NCBI GenBank assembly: GCA_963809695.1 | Contig: CAWEKI010000007.1 | Location: 310,001 to 374,000, forward strand | Length of the DNA: 64,000 nt | Direction: 5' to 3' | From: JAGDMJ01 sp963809695 | Lineage (GTDB): Bacteria; Bacteroidota; Ignavibacteria; UBA10030; UBA6906 | Part shown: positions 49,229 through 57,387 of the stretch, piece after piece | Numbering within the stretch: the stretch's first letter is position 1 | Layout: every line of letters begins with the position of its first letter | The notes under the pieces: model-generated | What the model was told of the DNA's origin: nothing | The model's database searches: none | The model's input: the letters and a program-made list of their open reading frames with translations, nothing else | Translations under genes and position numbers: made by a program

Positions 49229-50638
49229 TTACGAGCGGAGAATCTCATCTTTGATGGAGAGCATGTACTGCAGCGCAGCGTCATGTTCGTTGGGAATCTT
49301 CCCCTCAAGAATCGCTTCCTCAATGGCTTTTTTGAGCTCTCCTACCTTCCTCCCTTCTCCAATGCCGCACACCGCCATGATCTCCTCCCCTTTTACCGGG
49401 GGCTGCCAGTTCCTTAGCCTGTCCTTCTCTTCAACTTCCGTGATCTTTTGCAGGACAAGCTCGTAATTCTGAAGGTATCGAGTCACCAGCCTCGGGTTCT
49501 TTGACGTGATATCGGCCCGGCAAAGCTTCATCAGATCGTCAATGTCGTTTCCGGTCTCGAACACCAGCCGCCGCACCGCCGAATCGGTGACGGTCTCATC
49601 GACCAGAACCATCGGGCGGAGGTGGAACCGCACCAGCTTCTCCACATACGGAAGGGGCTCCATGGGGAGTTTCAGCCGTTGAAAAATCTTCTTCATCATT
49701 CTCGCGCCGATCTCCTCATGCCCGTGAAAAGTCCAGCCGATCCCCTCTTTGTATGCCTTTGTTTTTGGCTTGGCAATGTCATGCACCAGCGCGACAAACC
49801 GGAGCCACACATTGTCCGTCGTCCGCGCGATATTGTCCACGACGGTAAACGTGTGGAGAAGAACATCCTTGTGGTGATGATCTCCCCGTTGATCAACCCC
49901 GGCCATCTGGGCGATCTCGGGAAACACGATATGCAGGACGCCGGTCTCAAACATGAGCTTGAGCCCGATGGACGGCTGGTTGGCTTTCAGAGTCTTCAGG
50001 AGTTCGTCCGTAATCCGTTCCTGCGAGATCTGCTTCAAATGCTCCCGCATCGCGCCGAGCGCGGCAAGTGTTGCCGGTTCGATGGTAAATCCCAGCTGCG
50101 CCGCAAAGCGAATCCCCCGCATGATGCGCAAGGGATCGTCCGCAAAGGTCTGTGCCGGGTCAAGAGGCGTACGAAGAACCCTCGCGGCAAGGTCCCTCCT
50201 GCCATGCAGCGGATCCCACAGCGTACCGTACCGGCCTTTGTTCAGTGAGATCGCCATCGCATTTACCGTGAAGTCGCGCCGCAGCAGATCCTCTTCGAGC
50301 GTTCCGGCACTCACGTCGGGCTTCCGCGACCCCGGGTGGTACTGTTCCTTCCGGGCGCCGACAAATTCGACCTTTCCTCCATGAAGCGGGACCATGGCCG
50401 TGCCGAACCTCTCAAAGCTCACGACAGTCTGGATTCCCATCGCCGCTGCCACTGCCCGCGCAAAGCGGATGCCATCCCCCATGACGAGGATATCCAGGTC
50501 CCTGTCGAGCTGGGACAGGAGCAAGTCACGGACGTACCCACCCACGACGTAGACATCCAGTTTCTCCATGTCCGCCATCTTCCCGATCTGCTCGAGTGCG
50601 GGATGATCCAGTGTTATTGTTGCGGTTCGCTGATCCAT
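49229..50638 (-). CDS. cca: CCA-adding enzyme / poly(A) polymerase family protein with HD domain
   Basis: A 469-residue class-II nucleotidyltransferase. The head domain has YVVGGYVRDLLL (30-41), the catalytic DxD in RDLDILVMGDG, ARKEQYHPGSRKPDV, RRDFTVNAMAISL and DPLRIMRGIRFAAQLGF for ribose and base recognition. From about 255 an HD domain follows (HTFTVVDNIARTTDN; ALVHDIAKPKT), as in many bacterial CCA enzymes. It completes or repairs the CCA end of tRNA. Discrimination from poly(A) polymerase is not possible from motifs alone, but this HD arrangement favours a tRNA nucleotidyltransferase. It is the last gene of the HAD - GT - plug - oxidoreductase operon. Confidence 0.9.
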   Translation of the reverse strand: MDQRTATITLDHPALEQIGKMADMEKLDVYVVGGYVRDLLLSQLDRDLDILVMGDGIRFARAVAAAMGIQTVVSFERFGTAMVPLHGGKVEFVGARKEQYHPGSRKPDVSAGTLEEDLLRRDFTVNAMAISLNKGRYGTLWDPLHGRRDLAARVLRTPLDPAQTFADDPLRIMRGIRFAAQLGFTIEPATLAALGAMREHLKQISQERITDELLKTLKANQPSIGLKLMFETGVLHIVFPEIAQMAGVDQRGDHHHKDVLLHTFTVVDNIARTTDNVWLRFVALVHDIAKPKTKAYKEGIGWTFHGHEEIGARMMKKIFQRLKLPMEPLPYVEKLVRFHLRPMVLVDETVTDSAVRRLVFETGNDIDDLMKLCRADITSKNPRLVTRYLQNYELVLQKITEVEEKDRLRNWQPPVKGEEIMAVCGIGEGRKVGELKKAIEEAILEGKIPNEHDAALQYMLSIKDEILRS

Positions 50639-50663
50639 GCCATTGCCGCTAGAACTGAATTCA

Positions 50664-51680
50664 TCACGGAATTCTCGTTGCCGGCATCTTTTGCTGCCCT
50701 ATCTTCTCCAGAATGATGGACGCCACCTCGAGTGCCCTCTTTCCGTCTTCGCCACTCACCACCGGCCGTTTCCCTGTCGTTACCGCCTCGGCAAAAAGGT
50801 TCAGCTCGTACCGGAGCGCGTTGACCTCTTTGACCTCGGGTTGCTGGTAGACGATCTTCCGTTTGTATTTCCCTGAGCCAAGTTCTCCGAGCATCATTGT
50901 TCCTTTTGCTTCGGGCTCATCTTCTCCCACCAGGCGGAAGACCTCCGCCAGTCCCTCGGAGAAGTCGATCGAGATATAGCCGTTGGGTTGAAAGAGTCGC
51001 ATCTTGCGCATCTTCCGCTGGGAGATACGGCTGGCGGTCACGTTCGCCACGCACCCATTGTCAAACTGGAGCCGGGCGTTGGCAATATCCACGCTGTCTG
51101 AAACCACAGCGACTCCATTGGCTTCCACGTGCGTGACGGGGGATTGCACGAAGCTGAGAATGATATCGATGTCATGGATCATCAGATCGAGCACAACGGC
51201 CACGTCCGTGCCGCGGGGATTGAATTGCGCGAGCCTGTGCGATTCCACGAACATCGGCTTGATTTCATACCCTTCCAGGGCCAGAATTGCGGGATTGAAC
51301 CGTTCAATATGACCGACCTGGATTGTGAGCCCCTTGTGCCTGGCGAGACTGCAAAGCTGTTCCGCTTCAGCGGGAGTTTCCGTGATCGGTTTCTCAAGAA
51401 AGACATGCTTGCCCGCCTCAAGTGCGCGGCAGGCAGCCGCAAAATGCGCGCTGGTGCTGGTGGCGATCGTAACGGCATCGACCTCCTGCAACAGGTCCTT
51501 CACATCCGCAAATGCTGATGTGTGGTAGTCGGCCGCCACACTCTCTGCCCTCTTCGCATTGAGATCATATACTCCGGCAAGTCGGACACTCGGAAGATCG
51601 GCGAGCATTTTTGCATGCAGCGCCCCAAGATGCCCAACACCGATGATTCCGATCCTGAGTTGATTCACATTCGCTCCCAT
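50664..51680 (-). CDS. Gfo/Idh/MocA family oxidoreductase (GnnA-like)
   Basis: A 338-residue NAD(P)-dependent sugar dehydrogenase-type protein. Rossmann motif GIIGVGHLGALHAKML (about 12-27), ATSTSAHF, the EKPI motif in HVFLEKPITET, and the catalytic-region QVGHIERFNPAI and VVLDLMIHDIDIILSF are all present. The GH-ERFNPA and HDIDI pattern resembles GnnA, which oxidises UDP-GlcNAc at C3 for 2,3-diamino lipid A, judged from remembered sequences. No GnnB aminotransferase is adjacent, so other sugar substrates are open. It starts six bases after the T9SS plug gene. Confidence 0.85.
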   Translation of the reverse strand: MGANVNQLRIGIIGVGHLGALHAKMLADLPSVRLAGVYDLNAKRAESVAADYHTSAFADVKDLLQEVDAVTIATSTSAHFAAACRALEAGKHVFLEKPITETPAEAEQLCSLARHKGLTIQVGHIERFNPAILALEGYEIKPMFVESHRLAQFNPRGTDVAVVLDLMIHDIDIILSFVQSPVTHVEANGVAVVSDSVDIANARLQFDNGCVANVTASRISQRKMRKMRLFQPNGYISIDFSEGLAEVFRLVGEDEPEAKGTMMLGELGSGKYKRKIVYQQPEVKEVNALRYELNLFAEAVTTGKRPVVSGEDGKRALEVASIILEKIGQQKMPATRIP

Positions 51681-51686
51681 CGACTA

Positions 51687-52985
51687 TTATTGCGGTGGAA
51701 TGTTCGCGGCACCTCCGCCGGCACCCCGGGCAACTCCAACGATCCGGTCAAAGCCGCCGAGGCGGGGTTCGTTATAGTACACCATTGCGAGATAGGTGTT
51801 TGTCGTTCGCCAGTCGTTGCCTTCCAACGCCGTCCAGTCCTGTTTCTCCAGGATTCCCTGATCTGCATTCCAAACGCCGGTGACATATTGATAGTCATAG
51901 ATCCCCCTGCGCAAGCTCTCTTTGACCGTCAGGCACTGTTCCTGCTCGTCATAGACAAGCTGGTCTTCCGCTCGGGGCTCCCACCAGTTGAAGGGACCCG
52001 CAAGGAAGATGCCCCTCCGGTCCGTCTCCGTCATGTCGAGCCGGAACAGCACATCAAGATAGTCCGAATTGATACCGGTGAACCGATTCAGCACTGCCGT
52101 CCCGTTCCTGTCCGGCCCCGTCCGCCAGTACAGCCGCGGCTGGTCCGCTCCTTCCAGCAATCGGACGACCGCGCCATTCGGATACCGGTTGGCATTGCTG
52201 AAGTCGAGGACTCTATATTCATTCCCCGGCAGAATATCGCTGATGCTGAACACCCGGTATCCGCGTCCTATGCCGTCAACGAACGTGTAGGGATCCCTGT
52301 CGTCGACATCGATACGAAACGGATGATGAAACCGGCGGTTCTGATACACATCCACCGTGGTGAAGTAGATACCTTCGGTTTCGTCATGGAGCTGAACACG
52401 CACCTCAACCTTGTGCACCTGGTTCATGGGGGATACATTTGCCGTCAGGTAATCATTCGTTACCGCCATTCTGGCCGGGATCAGGCGATCCACGACGAAA
52501 AAGCGCCCTTCATCGAAAATGGTGGTCTCGGCATAATCCATGATTCTGAAGATCCAGTTTCCCGAGTAGTCAAAGCGTACAATGCCGTCCGGGTCCGGGA
52601 AGCGGTTGGCGTACCGGTATGTGTACCCGTGAACACCAATGGTCGAAGGCGCATAATCGAGCAAATGGGACGTGTTGTGATACTCATCTTGCACGAACAG
52701 ATTATCATCCGGTTGCCAATCCCGGTTGCAGTGCAGGAATCGGATCTTCAGCCCCACAGGGTCGGAAATGACGGCGTCAAACTGGATCGTAATGTAGCCA
52801 CCCTTATCAATTCCCTTTCCCTGCTCATTGATGGAATCACGAACAATGATGGGAAACTCATCTTCCCGGTCCTGACCATACACCTCAACGCCCCGCACAA
52901 TCGTCGCGGAAGCATCCTGACTCCTGCCAGGCACACAGACGATGATGCTCCAGAGCGCAATGACACCGATCTGGCGAACCATCAT
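51687..52985 (-). CDS. Type IX secretion system plug protein (DUF5103)
   Basis: A 432-residue exported protein. The ATG at 52985 overlaps the stop of the preceding gene (ATGA) and has GGAGG five bases upstream. A hydrophobic signal, VRQIGVIALWSIIVCVPG, opens it. The family pattern follows in order: VRGVEVYGQDREDEFPIIV, ITIQFDAVISDPVGLKIRFLHCNRDWQPDDN, FDYSGNWIFRIMDY, FFVVD, VSPMNQVHKVEVRVQL, VVRLLEGADQPRL, AGPFNWWEPRAEDQLVYDE and RRGIYDYQYVTG. DUF5103 proteins plug the SprA translocon of the T9SS. Presence of this gene implies a Bacteroidota-type T9SS elsewhere in the genome; no other T9SS component is in the window. Confidence 0.9.
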   Translation of the reverse strand: MMVRQIGVIALWSIIVCVPGRSQDASATIVRGVEVYGQDREDEFPIIVRDSINEQGKGIDKGGYITIQFDAVISDPVGLKIRFLHCNRDWQPDDNLFVQDEYHNTSHLLDYAPSTIGVHGYTYRYANRFPDPDGIVRFDYSGNWIFRIMDYAETTIFDEGRFFVVDRLIPARMAVTNDYLTANVSPMNQVHKVEVRVQLHDETEGIYFTTVDVYQNRRFHHPFRIDVDDRDPYTFVDGIGRGYRVFSISDILPGNEYRVLDFSNANRYPNGAVVRLLEGADQPRLYWRTGPDRNGTAVLNRFTGINSDYLDVLFRLDMTETDRRGIFLAGPFNWWEPRAEDQLVYDEQEQCLTVKESLRRGIYDYQYVTGVWNADQGILEKQDWTALEGNDWRTTNTYLAMVYYNEPRLGGFDRIVGVARGAGGGAANIPPQ

Positions 52986-54322
52986 CTCTTCCTCCAAACG
53001 GCGAAACGGCCTGCTCCTGGCAAGATCTCATCCTCCACAAAGCGCGATGCTCTCTGAACAACATTATATCCCCAGACGTCTTCCTCGGCACTGACCACGT
53101 ATTCGGTGGACGGGTTGCCGGCGGCATTCCAGAAGCCGACCGGGCGCCCGGAATAATACCCAAGGAGATCGGGACGCTTTGCGCTGACCGACGCTTCATC
53201 GGGAACGCCGTTTTTGATCCAATATGCAAGCTCTACCAGCTCTTCAGAATCCTTTTCTGTATTCACCATGGCCGGCTTGACGGCATAGTTGAATGCCAAC
53301 TGATGAAGGAGTATCAAGAAACCCGTCAAGAGCAATGCCTGCGCGTACGCGGTGGCGGGTCGAGAGATCGGGGCAAGCTGTTGCACGATGGAGAAGGCAT
53401 AGATAATGACAACGGGCAGCGCAATCATGTAGAAATCCCATCCCCAGAACCCAGAGCAGGCAAGAAACCAACATGCCCACAGGATGACGATCACATGGCT
53501 TTGCCGGGTAAGCTCGTCAGAGTGACTCTGCCTCATCATGCCTACCAATGCGGCTGCTGCGACGAGAGCCGGAATGACTGTGGCAACGACGGTCGCCAAA
53601 GACCACGCCGGGAAATCATCCAGCCCGACCAGCCATGGAATGGGCGGGACGGAGCGGAGGACAACAAACAGAAACCATGGTGACACCGTACAGATATAGA
53701 CAAGAGCCGAGATCAGGGCCACCCGGACCCTGTGCCGTGGGGTTGTGGAGTTCAGATATGCGTCGCACAGCAGCAGCAGAAACCCTCCGGCAGCCTGCCA
53801 GAAGATGAGTGTGCCCAGACCGAGCACGAGAGCCGACAAGAGATACTCGTTGCGGAGCATGAAAAAGAGCGCAGCCAGCACAAGCGCCAGCGCAACGGGG
53901 AGCGCAGAGCCGGCAGGGGCCACCTGCAGGAACAACCCGCTCGTCGCGACGGCGAGCGCCGAGCAGAAGGCAAGAAAGCGATCTCTCAGAATTTCCGAGG
54001 CCAGGAGGTAGGCCAGCAGGACCCCCAGAGAGGAGAAGAACAGGCTGAAAATCTTTGCTACGAGCAGGCCATCCACGTTCAGCAACGTGCCAAGAACGAG
54101 GAAAAACGACCACAAGGGATTGGGAGCACCGTATGCATGCGCCGGCACGGGACCCAGGACGCCTTCCGTCGCTATGTTCCGGGCCATCCGGAGAGAGAGG
54201 AACGTACTGTCAGGGGTGTAAGAGAAGTTCCACGACGCCGATACATAGAAGATGAGGATTACGAGGGGCAACCCGTATCGCACAACCTGAAGAACGGCGG
54301 AACTGTGATCGTGCTTCACCAC
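52982..54322 (-). CDS. GT-C type multi-pass membrane glycosyltransferase-like protein
   Basis: A 446-residue protein with about ten membrane segments starting at residue 14 (VVRYGLPLVILIFYVSASW). The first loop has FSYTPDSTFLSLRMARNIATEG with an acidic residue and NPLWSFFLVLG, the layout of dolichol/undecaprenyl-phosphate sugar transferases (GT39/PMT-like or ArnT-like). The soluble C-terminus (about 355-446) is short. It probably transfers a sugar from a lipid carrier in the periplasm. It starts nine bases after the HAD phosphatase gene and its stop overlaps the T9SS plug start. No exact substrate can be named. Confidence 0.75.
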   Translation of the reverse strand: MVKHDHSSAVLQVVRYGLPLVILIFYVSASWNFSYTPDSTFLSLRMARNIATEGVLGPVPAHAYGAPNPLWSFFLVLGTLLNVDGLLVAKIFSLFFSSLGVLLAYLLASEILRDRFLAFCSALAVATSGLFLQVAPAGSALPVALALVLAALFFMLRNEYLLSALVLGLGTLIFWQAAGGFLLLLCDAYLNSTTPRHRVRVALISALVYICTVSPWFLFVVLRSVPPIPWLVGLDDFPAWSLATVVATVIPALVAAAALVGMMRQSHSDELTRQSHVIVILWACWFLACSGFWGWDFYMIALPVVIIYAFSIVQQLAPISRPATAYAQALLLTGFLILLHQLAFNYAVKPAMVNTEKDSEELVELAYWIKNGVPDEASVSAKRPDLLGYYSGRPVGFWNAAGNPSTEYVVSAEEDVWGYNVVQRASRFVEDEILPGAGRFAVWRKR

Positions 54323-54331
54323 CTGGTGTCA

Positions 54332-54988
54332 CTAATTGATGTGTGTGCGGAGCCATGCGAGGAGTTCGGAGACTTCATTGAAGACATATTCTGCCCCCGC
54401 GACGCGAACCCGCTCGCTGTCATAGGAATCCCAGAGCACTGCGGCCATGTTGACGCCCGCACCGCGCGATGCCTTGATATCACCAAGAGAATCCCCCACC
54501 ATCAGGACTTCCTGTGGTTGGAGGTCGAAGGTCCGGATCACCTTCAAGATCCCTTCCGGATCCGGCTTGTGCTTCGTCACGTCAGTTCCCGATACGACCA
54601 GGTCAAAATATCCAGCAAGCCCCAGCGCACCGAGCGTGATATCGGTGGTACGCTTTCCTTTGCCGGTAAATACGGCAAGCCGTACATCTTTGCTTTTCAG
54701 AAACCGTAGGACGTCTTCGATTCCGGGATGCAATCCGGCCAGGGCGTGGTGGTTGGTTCTGTAGAATTCGCACAGCTCGTCCATGATCCGGGGGATGTTC
54801 TCGTCCCCAAAGAGCGGTGCCAGAGCTCCCTCCTCCGGGGGGCCAAACATTGCCACGATCTCAGCAGGCTGGAATGTCCTGTGAAGATACTTCTCTGCCA
54901 CGTGGTTGAAGCTGGCAAAGATCAGATCGTTCGTTCTGGTCAACGTGCCGTCAATATCAAAAATCACACAGGAAATGCGTAAAGCCAT
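54332..54988 (-). CDS. HAD-superfamily phosphatase (phosphoglycolate phosphatase-like)
   Basis: A 218-residue HAD hydrolase; ATG 54988 puts the nucleophile motif VIFDIDGTLTRTND at residues 8-21, and an in-frame start 21 codons upstream adds only a basic non-conserved tail. Motif II is AVFTGKGKR (threonine), motif III lysine is in TKHKPDPEGI and motif IV is VLMVGDSLGDIKASRGAG. A helical cap lies between motifs I and II. It is a small-molecule phosphatase of the Gph/PpaX group. First gene of the minus-strand operon, divergent from rlmI across 98 bases. Confidence 0.92.
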   Translation of the reverse strand: MALRISCVIFDIDGTLTRTNDLIFASFNHVAEKYLHRTFQPAEIVAMFGPPEEGALAPLFGDENIPRIMDELCEFYRTNHHALAGLHPGIEDVLRFLKSKDVRLAVFTGKGKRTTDITLGALGLAGYFDLVVSGTDVTKHKPDPEGILKVIRTFDLQPQEVLMVGDSLGDIKASRGAGVNMAAVLWDSYDSERVRVAGAEYVFNEVSELLAWLRTHIN

Positions 54989-55086
54989 GCGTGCGTTTGA
55001 TTTTCGTAGTCTGGTTTTCTTCAATATACTCAATACCGCTTCGAATATCAATTTGCAATTCGGAGAGGTTCTTGATACCTTGGGGC

Positions 55087-56274
55087 ATGAATGGACCTCA
55101 CTTGCAGAAACAAATCATTCTGCGGAAGAACGAGGAACACCGCGTCGTCGGCGGGCACCCCTGGGTATTTAGCAACGAGATCCGGGAGACCCGTGGCTCA
55201 CCCGTCAACGGCGATGTTGTGGAGCTCCTCACTGCGGGAGGATTGATGCTGGGTATCGGGCTCTACAATCCTCATTCGCTCATTGCATTCAGGCTGCTTT
55301 CGCAAATTGCAGAAGAGATCGATACGGAATTTTTTCGCTCTCGGATCGAGCGTGCGTTGGATCTACGACGGACGCTGTATCCTGGCTCTTCCGTGTACCG
55401 TCTCGTGCATGGTGAAGGGGATTTCCTTCCCGGCCTTGTCGTCGACCGGTTCAACGAATACTGTGTCGTGCAGACTCTTTCGCACGGCATGGACCTTCGT
55501 CTCCCGATGATCTGCGATGCGTTGGGGTCGGTACTCGCCCCAAAAGCGATCGTCGAACGAAACGAATCCCCTCTTCGGACATTGGAGCAGCTTCCCCAGG
55601 AGAAAGGTGTGCTGCGGGGCGAGGCGGGGACCACGACGATCACGTTGAACGGCCTGCTGTTTCATGTGGATGTGCTCGAAGGGCAGAAGACCGGATTCTT
55701 CCTGGATCAGCGGGAGAACAGGGCCGCGATCTGCCGGTTCAGCAAGGACGCGGATGTCCTGGATTGCTTCTGCAATGATGGGGGTTTTTCGTTGTCCGCG
55801 GCGCGGGCCGGCGCAGCGACCGTCACCGGGCTGGACAGTTCCGAGGAGGCGGTACGGAATGCCACGGAAAACGCCCGCGTGAACGGGCTTTCCGCTGTCC
55901 GTTTTGAGCAGGCGGATATCTTTGAGGCGCTCGCATCGCTCGGGGAAAAAGGAGCTTCATTCGGCCTGCTGGTCCTCGACCCCCCCTCGTTCACCAGGAG
56001 CCGCAAGAACGTTCAGACCGCGAAAAAGGGATACAAAGAGCTTCATGCCGGGGCCTTCCGGGTCATAAAGAAAGGGGGCACGCTTGCGACGGCCTCCTGT
56101 TCCTACCACATTGAACCGGACGTGTTCCTCTCTATCGTGGATGACACGGCCCGCAAAGTGGGGCGCCGCATCCAGCTGCTCGAATGGCGCGGGGCGGCGC
56201 CGGACCACCCGACTCTTCCTGCTGTCCCTGAGACCCGCTATCTGAAATTCGGCATTTTCAGGCTTCTGGATTAG
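55087..56274 (+). CDS. rlmI: Class I SAM-dependent 23S rRNA methyltransferase (RlmI-like)
   Basis: A 395-residue protein, the standard RlmI length; ATG 55087 is preferred over one 32 codons upstream. A PUA domain comes first (KQIILRKNEEHRVVGGHPWVFSNEI; AGGLMLGIGLYNPHSLIAFRLL). Next comes an EEHVD-type central part (VHGEGDFLPGLVVDRF; EGQKTGFFLDQRENR). The Rossmann methyltransferase follows with DVLDCFCNDGGFSLSAARAGA, VTGLDSSEEAV, the catalytic LLVLDPPSFTRSRKNV and TASCSYHIEPDVF. RlmI methylates C5 of C1962 in 23S rRNA. It is single and divergent from the HAD gene. Confidence 0.92.
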   Translation: MNGPHLQKQIILRKNEEHRVVGGHPWVFSNEIRETRGSPVNGDVVELLTAGGLMLGIGLYNPHSLIAFRLLSQIAEEIDTEFFRSRIERALDLRRTLYPGSSVYRLVHGEGDFLPGLVVDRFNEYCVVQTLSHGMDLRLPMICDALGSVLAPKAIVERNESPLRTLEQLPQEKGVLRGEAGTTTITLNGLLFHVDVLEGQKTGFFLDQRENRAAICRFSKDADVLDCFCNDGGFSLSAARAGAATVTGLDSSEEAVRNATENARVNGLSAVRFEQADIFEALASLGEKGASFGLLVLDPPSFTRSRKNVQTAKKGYKELHAGAFRVIKKGGTLATASCSYHIEPDVFLSIVDDTARKVGRRIQLLEWRGAAPDHPTLPAVPETRYLKFGIFRLLD

Positions 56275-56329
56275 GCGCAAACAAAAAGCGGTTGTCTATT
56301 GTTGAGAAAGTAAAGGAGAAATTTCTGAA

Positions 56330-57100
56330 ATGAGATGCTTTCTGGCATGCACCATGGCGATGCTCTTCACTTTTGGAACCGCCCATGCACAATCATCGCT
56401 GCTCTTTCGCTCAGGCCCGGCAGCCGGTGTCCAGAAGGCCGACACACCCGCCGCGCACAATCAGGCACCTGCCACTCCAGCCGACCAGGAGCCGTATAAC
56501 AACGTTTGGGGTCTTGATGTGCTCATCTCGAATGACGGGTTCGGTCTGGGGACGTTTTACCGGCGGCTGTTTACGCCCGATCTCTCCGGGTTTGTCGCGC
56601 TGTCCGTTTCGGAGGCAAAGGATGAGCGGGAAGTGGAGCAATTCGATCCGTATTATCAGATTTCATACGTTCCCGGAAAACTCAACCGCTTTCTCGTGGT
56701 GCCGCTGATGTTCGGGGTCCAGTACCGGCTCTTCAGAGAGGATATCGTTGATACATTCCGCCCGTATGTGAATGCGGGAGCCGGCCCGGCGATGATCTAT
56801 CAGATGCCGTTTGTCGAGTTCGTCGAGGGCTCTGCGGGACTGGAACCGCAGCAGGTGGACTTTTTCAAAAGCATTGGGAGGGGACATCCGCATTTTACCG
56901 CGTCAGCATTTCTGGGGATTGGCGCGAACTTCGGATCCGAGGGATCGAACGTGTTCGGTGTCAATTTCCGCTACTACTTCACCAATGTGTATTCCGAAGG
57001 GCTTCCTTCTCTGTACAATCTGAACACGTACGGGGTTGCCGGTACGAAGAAGGATTTCGGTGGATTCTTCATTACGCTGAATATCGGGATGGGCTATTAG
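56330..57100 (+). CDS. Outer-membrane beta-barrel-like protein
   Basis: A 256-residue exported protein. Signal peptide CFLACTMAMLFTFGTAHAQ precedes a Pro/Ala-rich linker (about 35-60). From 63 to the end alternating hydrophobic strands follow, such as WGLDVLISNDGFGLGTFYRR, FVALSVSEAKD, FLVVPLMFGVQYRLFRED, FRPYVNAGAGPAMIYQ, TASAFLGIGANFGSEG and VFGVNFRYYFTN. The last strand GGFFITLNIGMGY has the terminal aromatic typical of porin-like barrels. The size fits an eight-stranded barrel. AAGGAG lies about 12 bases before the ATG. The 287 bases after it (57101-57387), before the convergent uvrA end, show no gene or clear terminator. Confidence 0.78.
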   Translation: MRCFLACTMAMLFTFGTAHAQSSLLFRSGPAAGVQKADTPAAHNQAPATPADQEPYNNVWGLDVLISNDGFGLGTFYRRLFTPDLSGFVALSVSEAKDEREVEQFDPYYQISYVPGKLNRFLVVPLMFGVQYRLFREDIVDTFRPYVNAGAGPAMIYQMPFVEFVEGSAGLEPQQVDFFKSIGRGHPHFTASAFLGIGANFGSEGSNVFGVNFRYYFTNVYSEGLPSLYNLNTYGVAGTKKDFGGFFITLNIGMGY

Positions 57101-57387
57101 CCACTGCGGAATTTGGACTGTGTTCGCGGTTTTTTTGCCCAAAGGCTTCTCTTCCGCTGAACCCTATCCGCTGCTCTCCTGACGCCTGCCACCTTTTCAG
57201 ACACCTCTGTCTCTTCATCATCGGCCAACGTCCCCATAAATTGCGGAAGGCACTGGCGCGCTCCGGACCTCCCCTGAATCCATTGCGGACCAATGCCTTC
57301 CTGTATACTGCGGTTGCAAGATACTATGGAAGCGCCTTCAATGCGGTGATGTGCATCACCGGCGTGGGGATTCGGCAGCGGCTCGTC

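Noticed and set aside
51522..53057. A 511-codon plus-strand frame opposite the T9SS plug and Gfo/Idh genes
   Set aside because: It is antisense to two recognisable genes and spans their junction; no motif or ribosome site.
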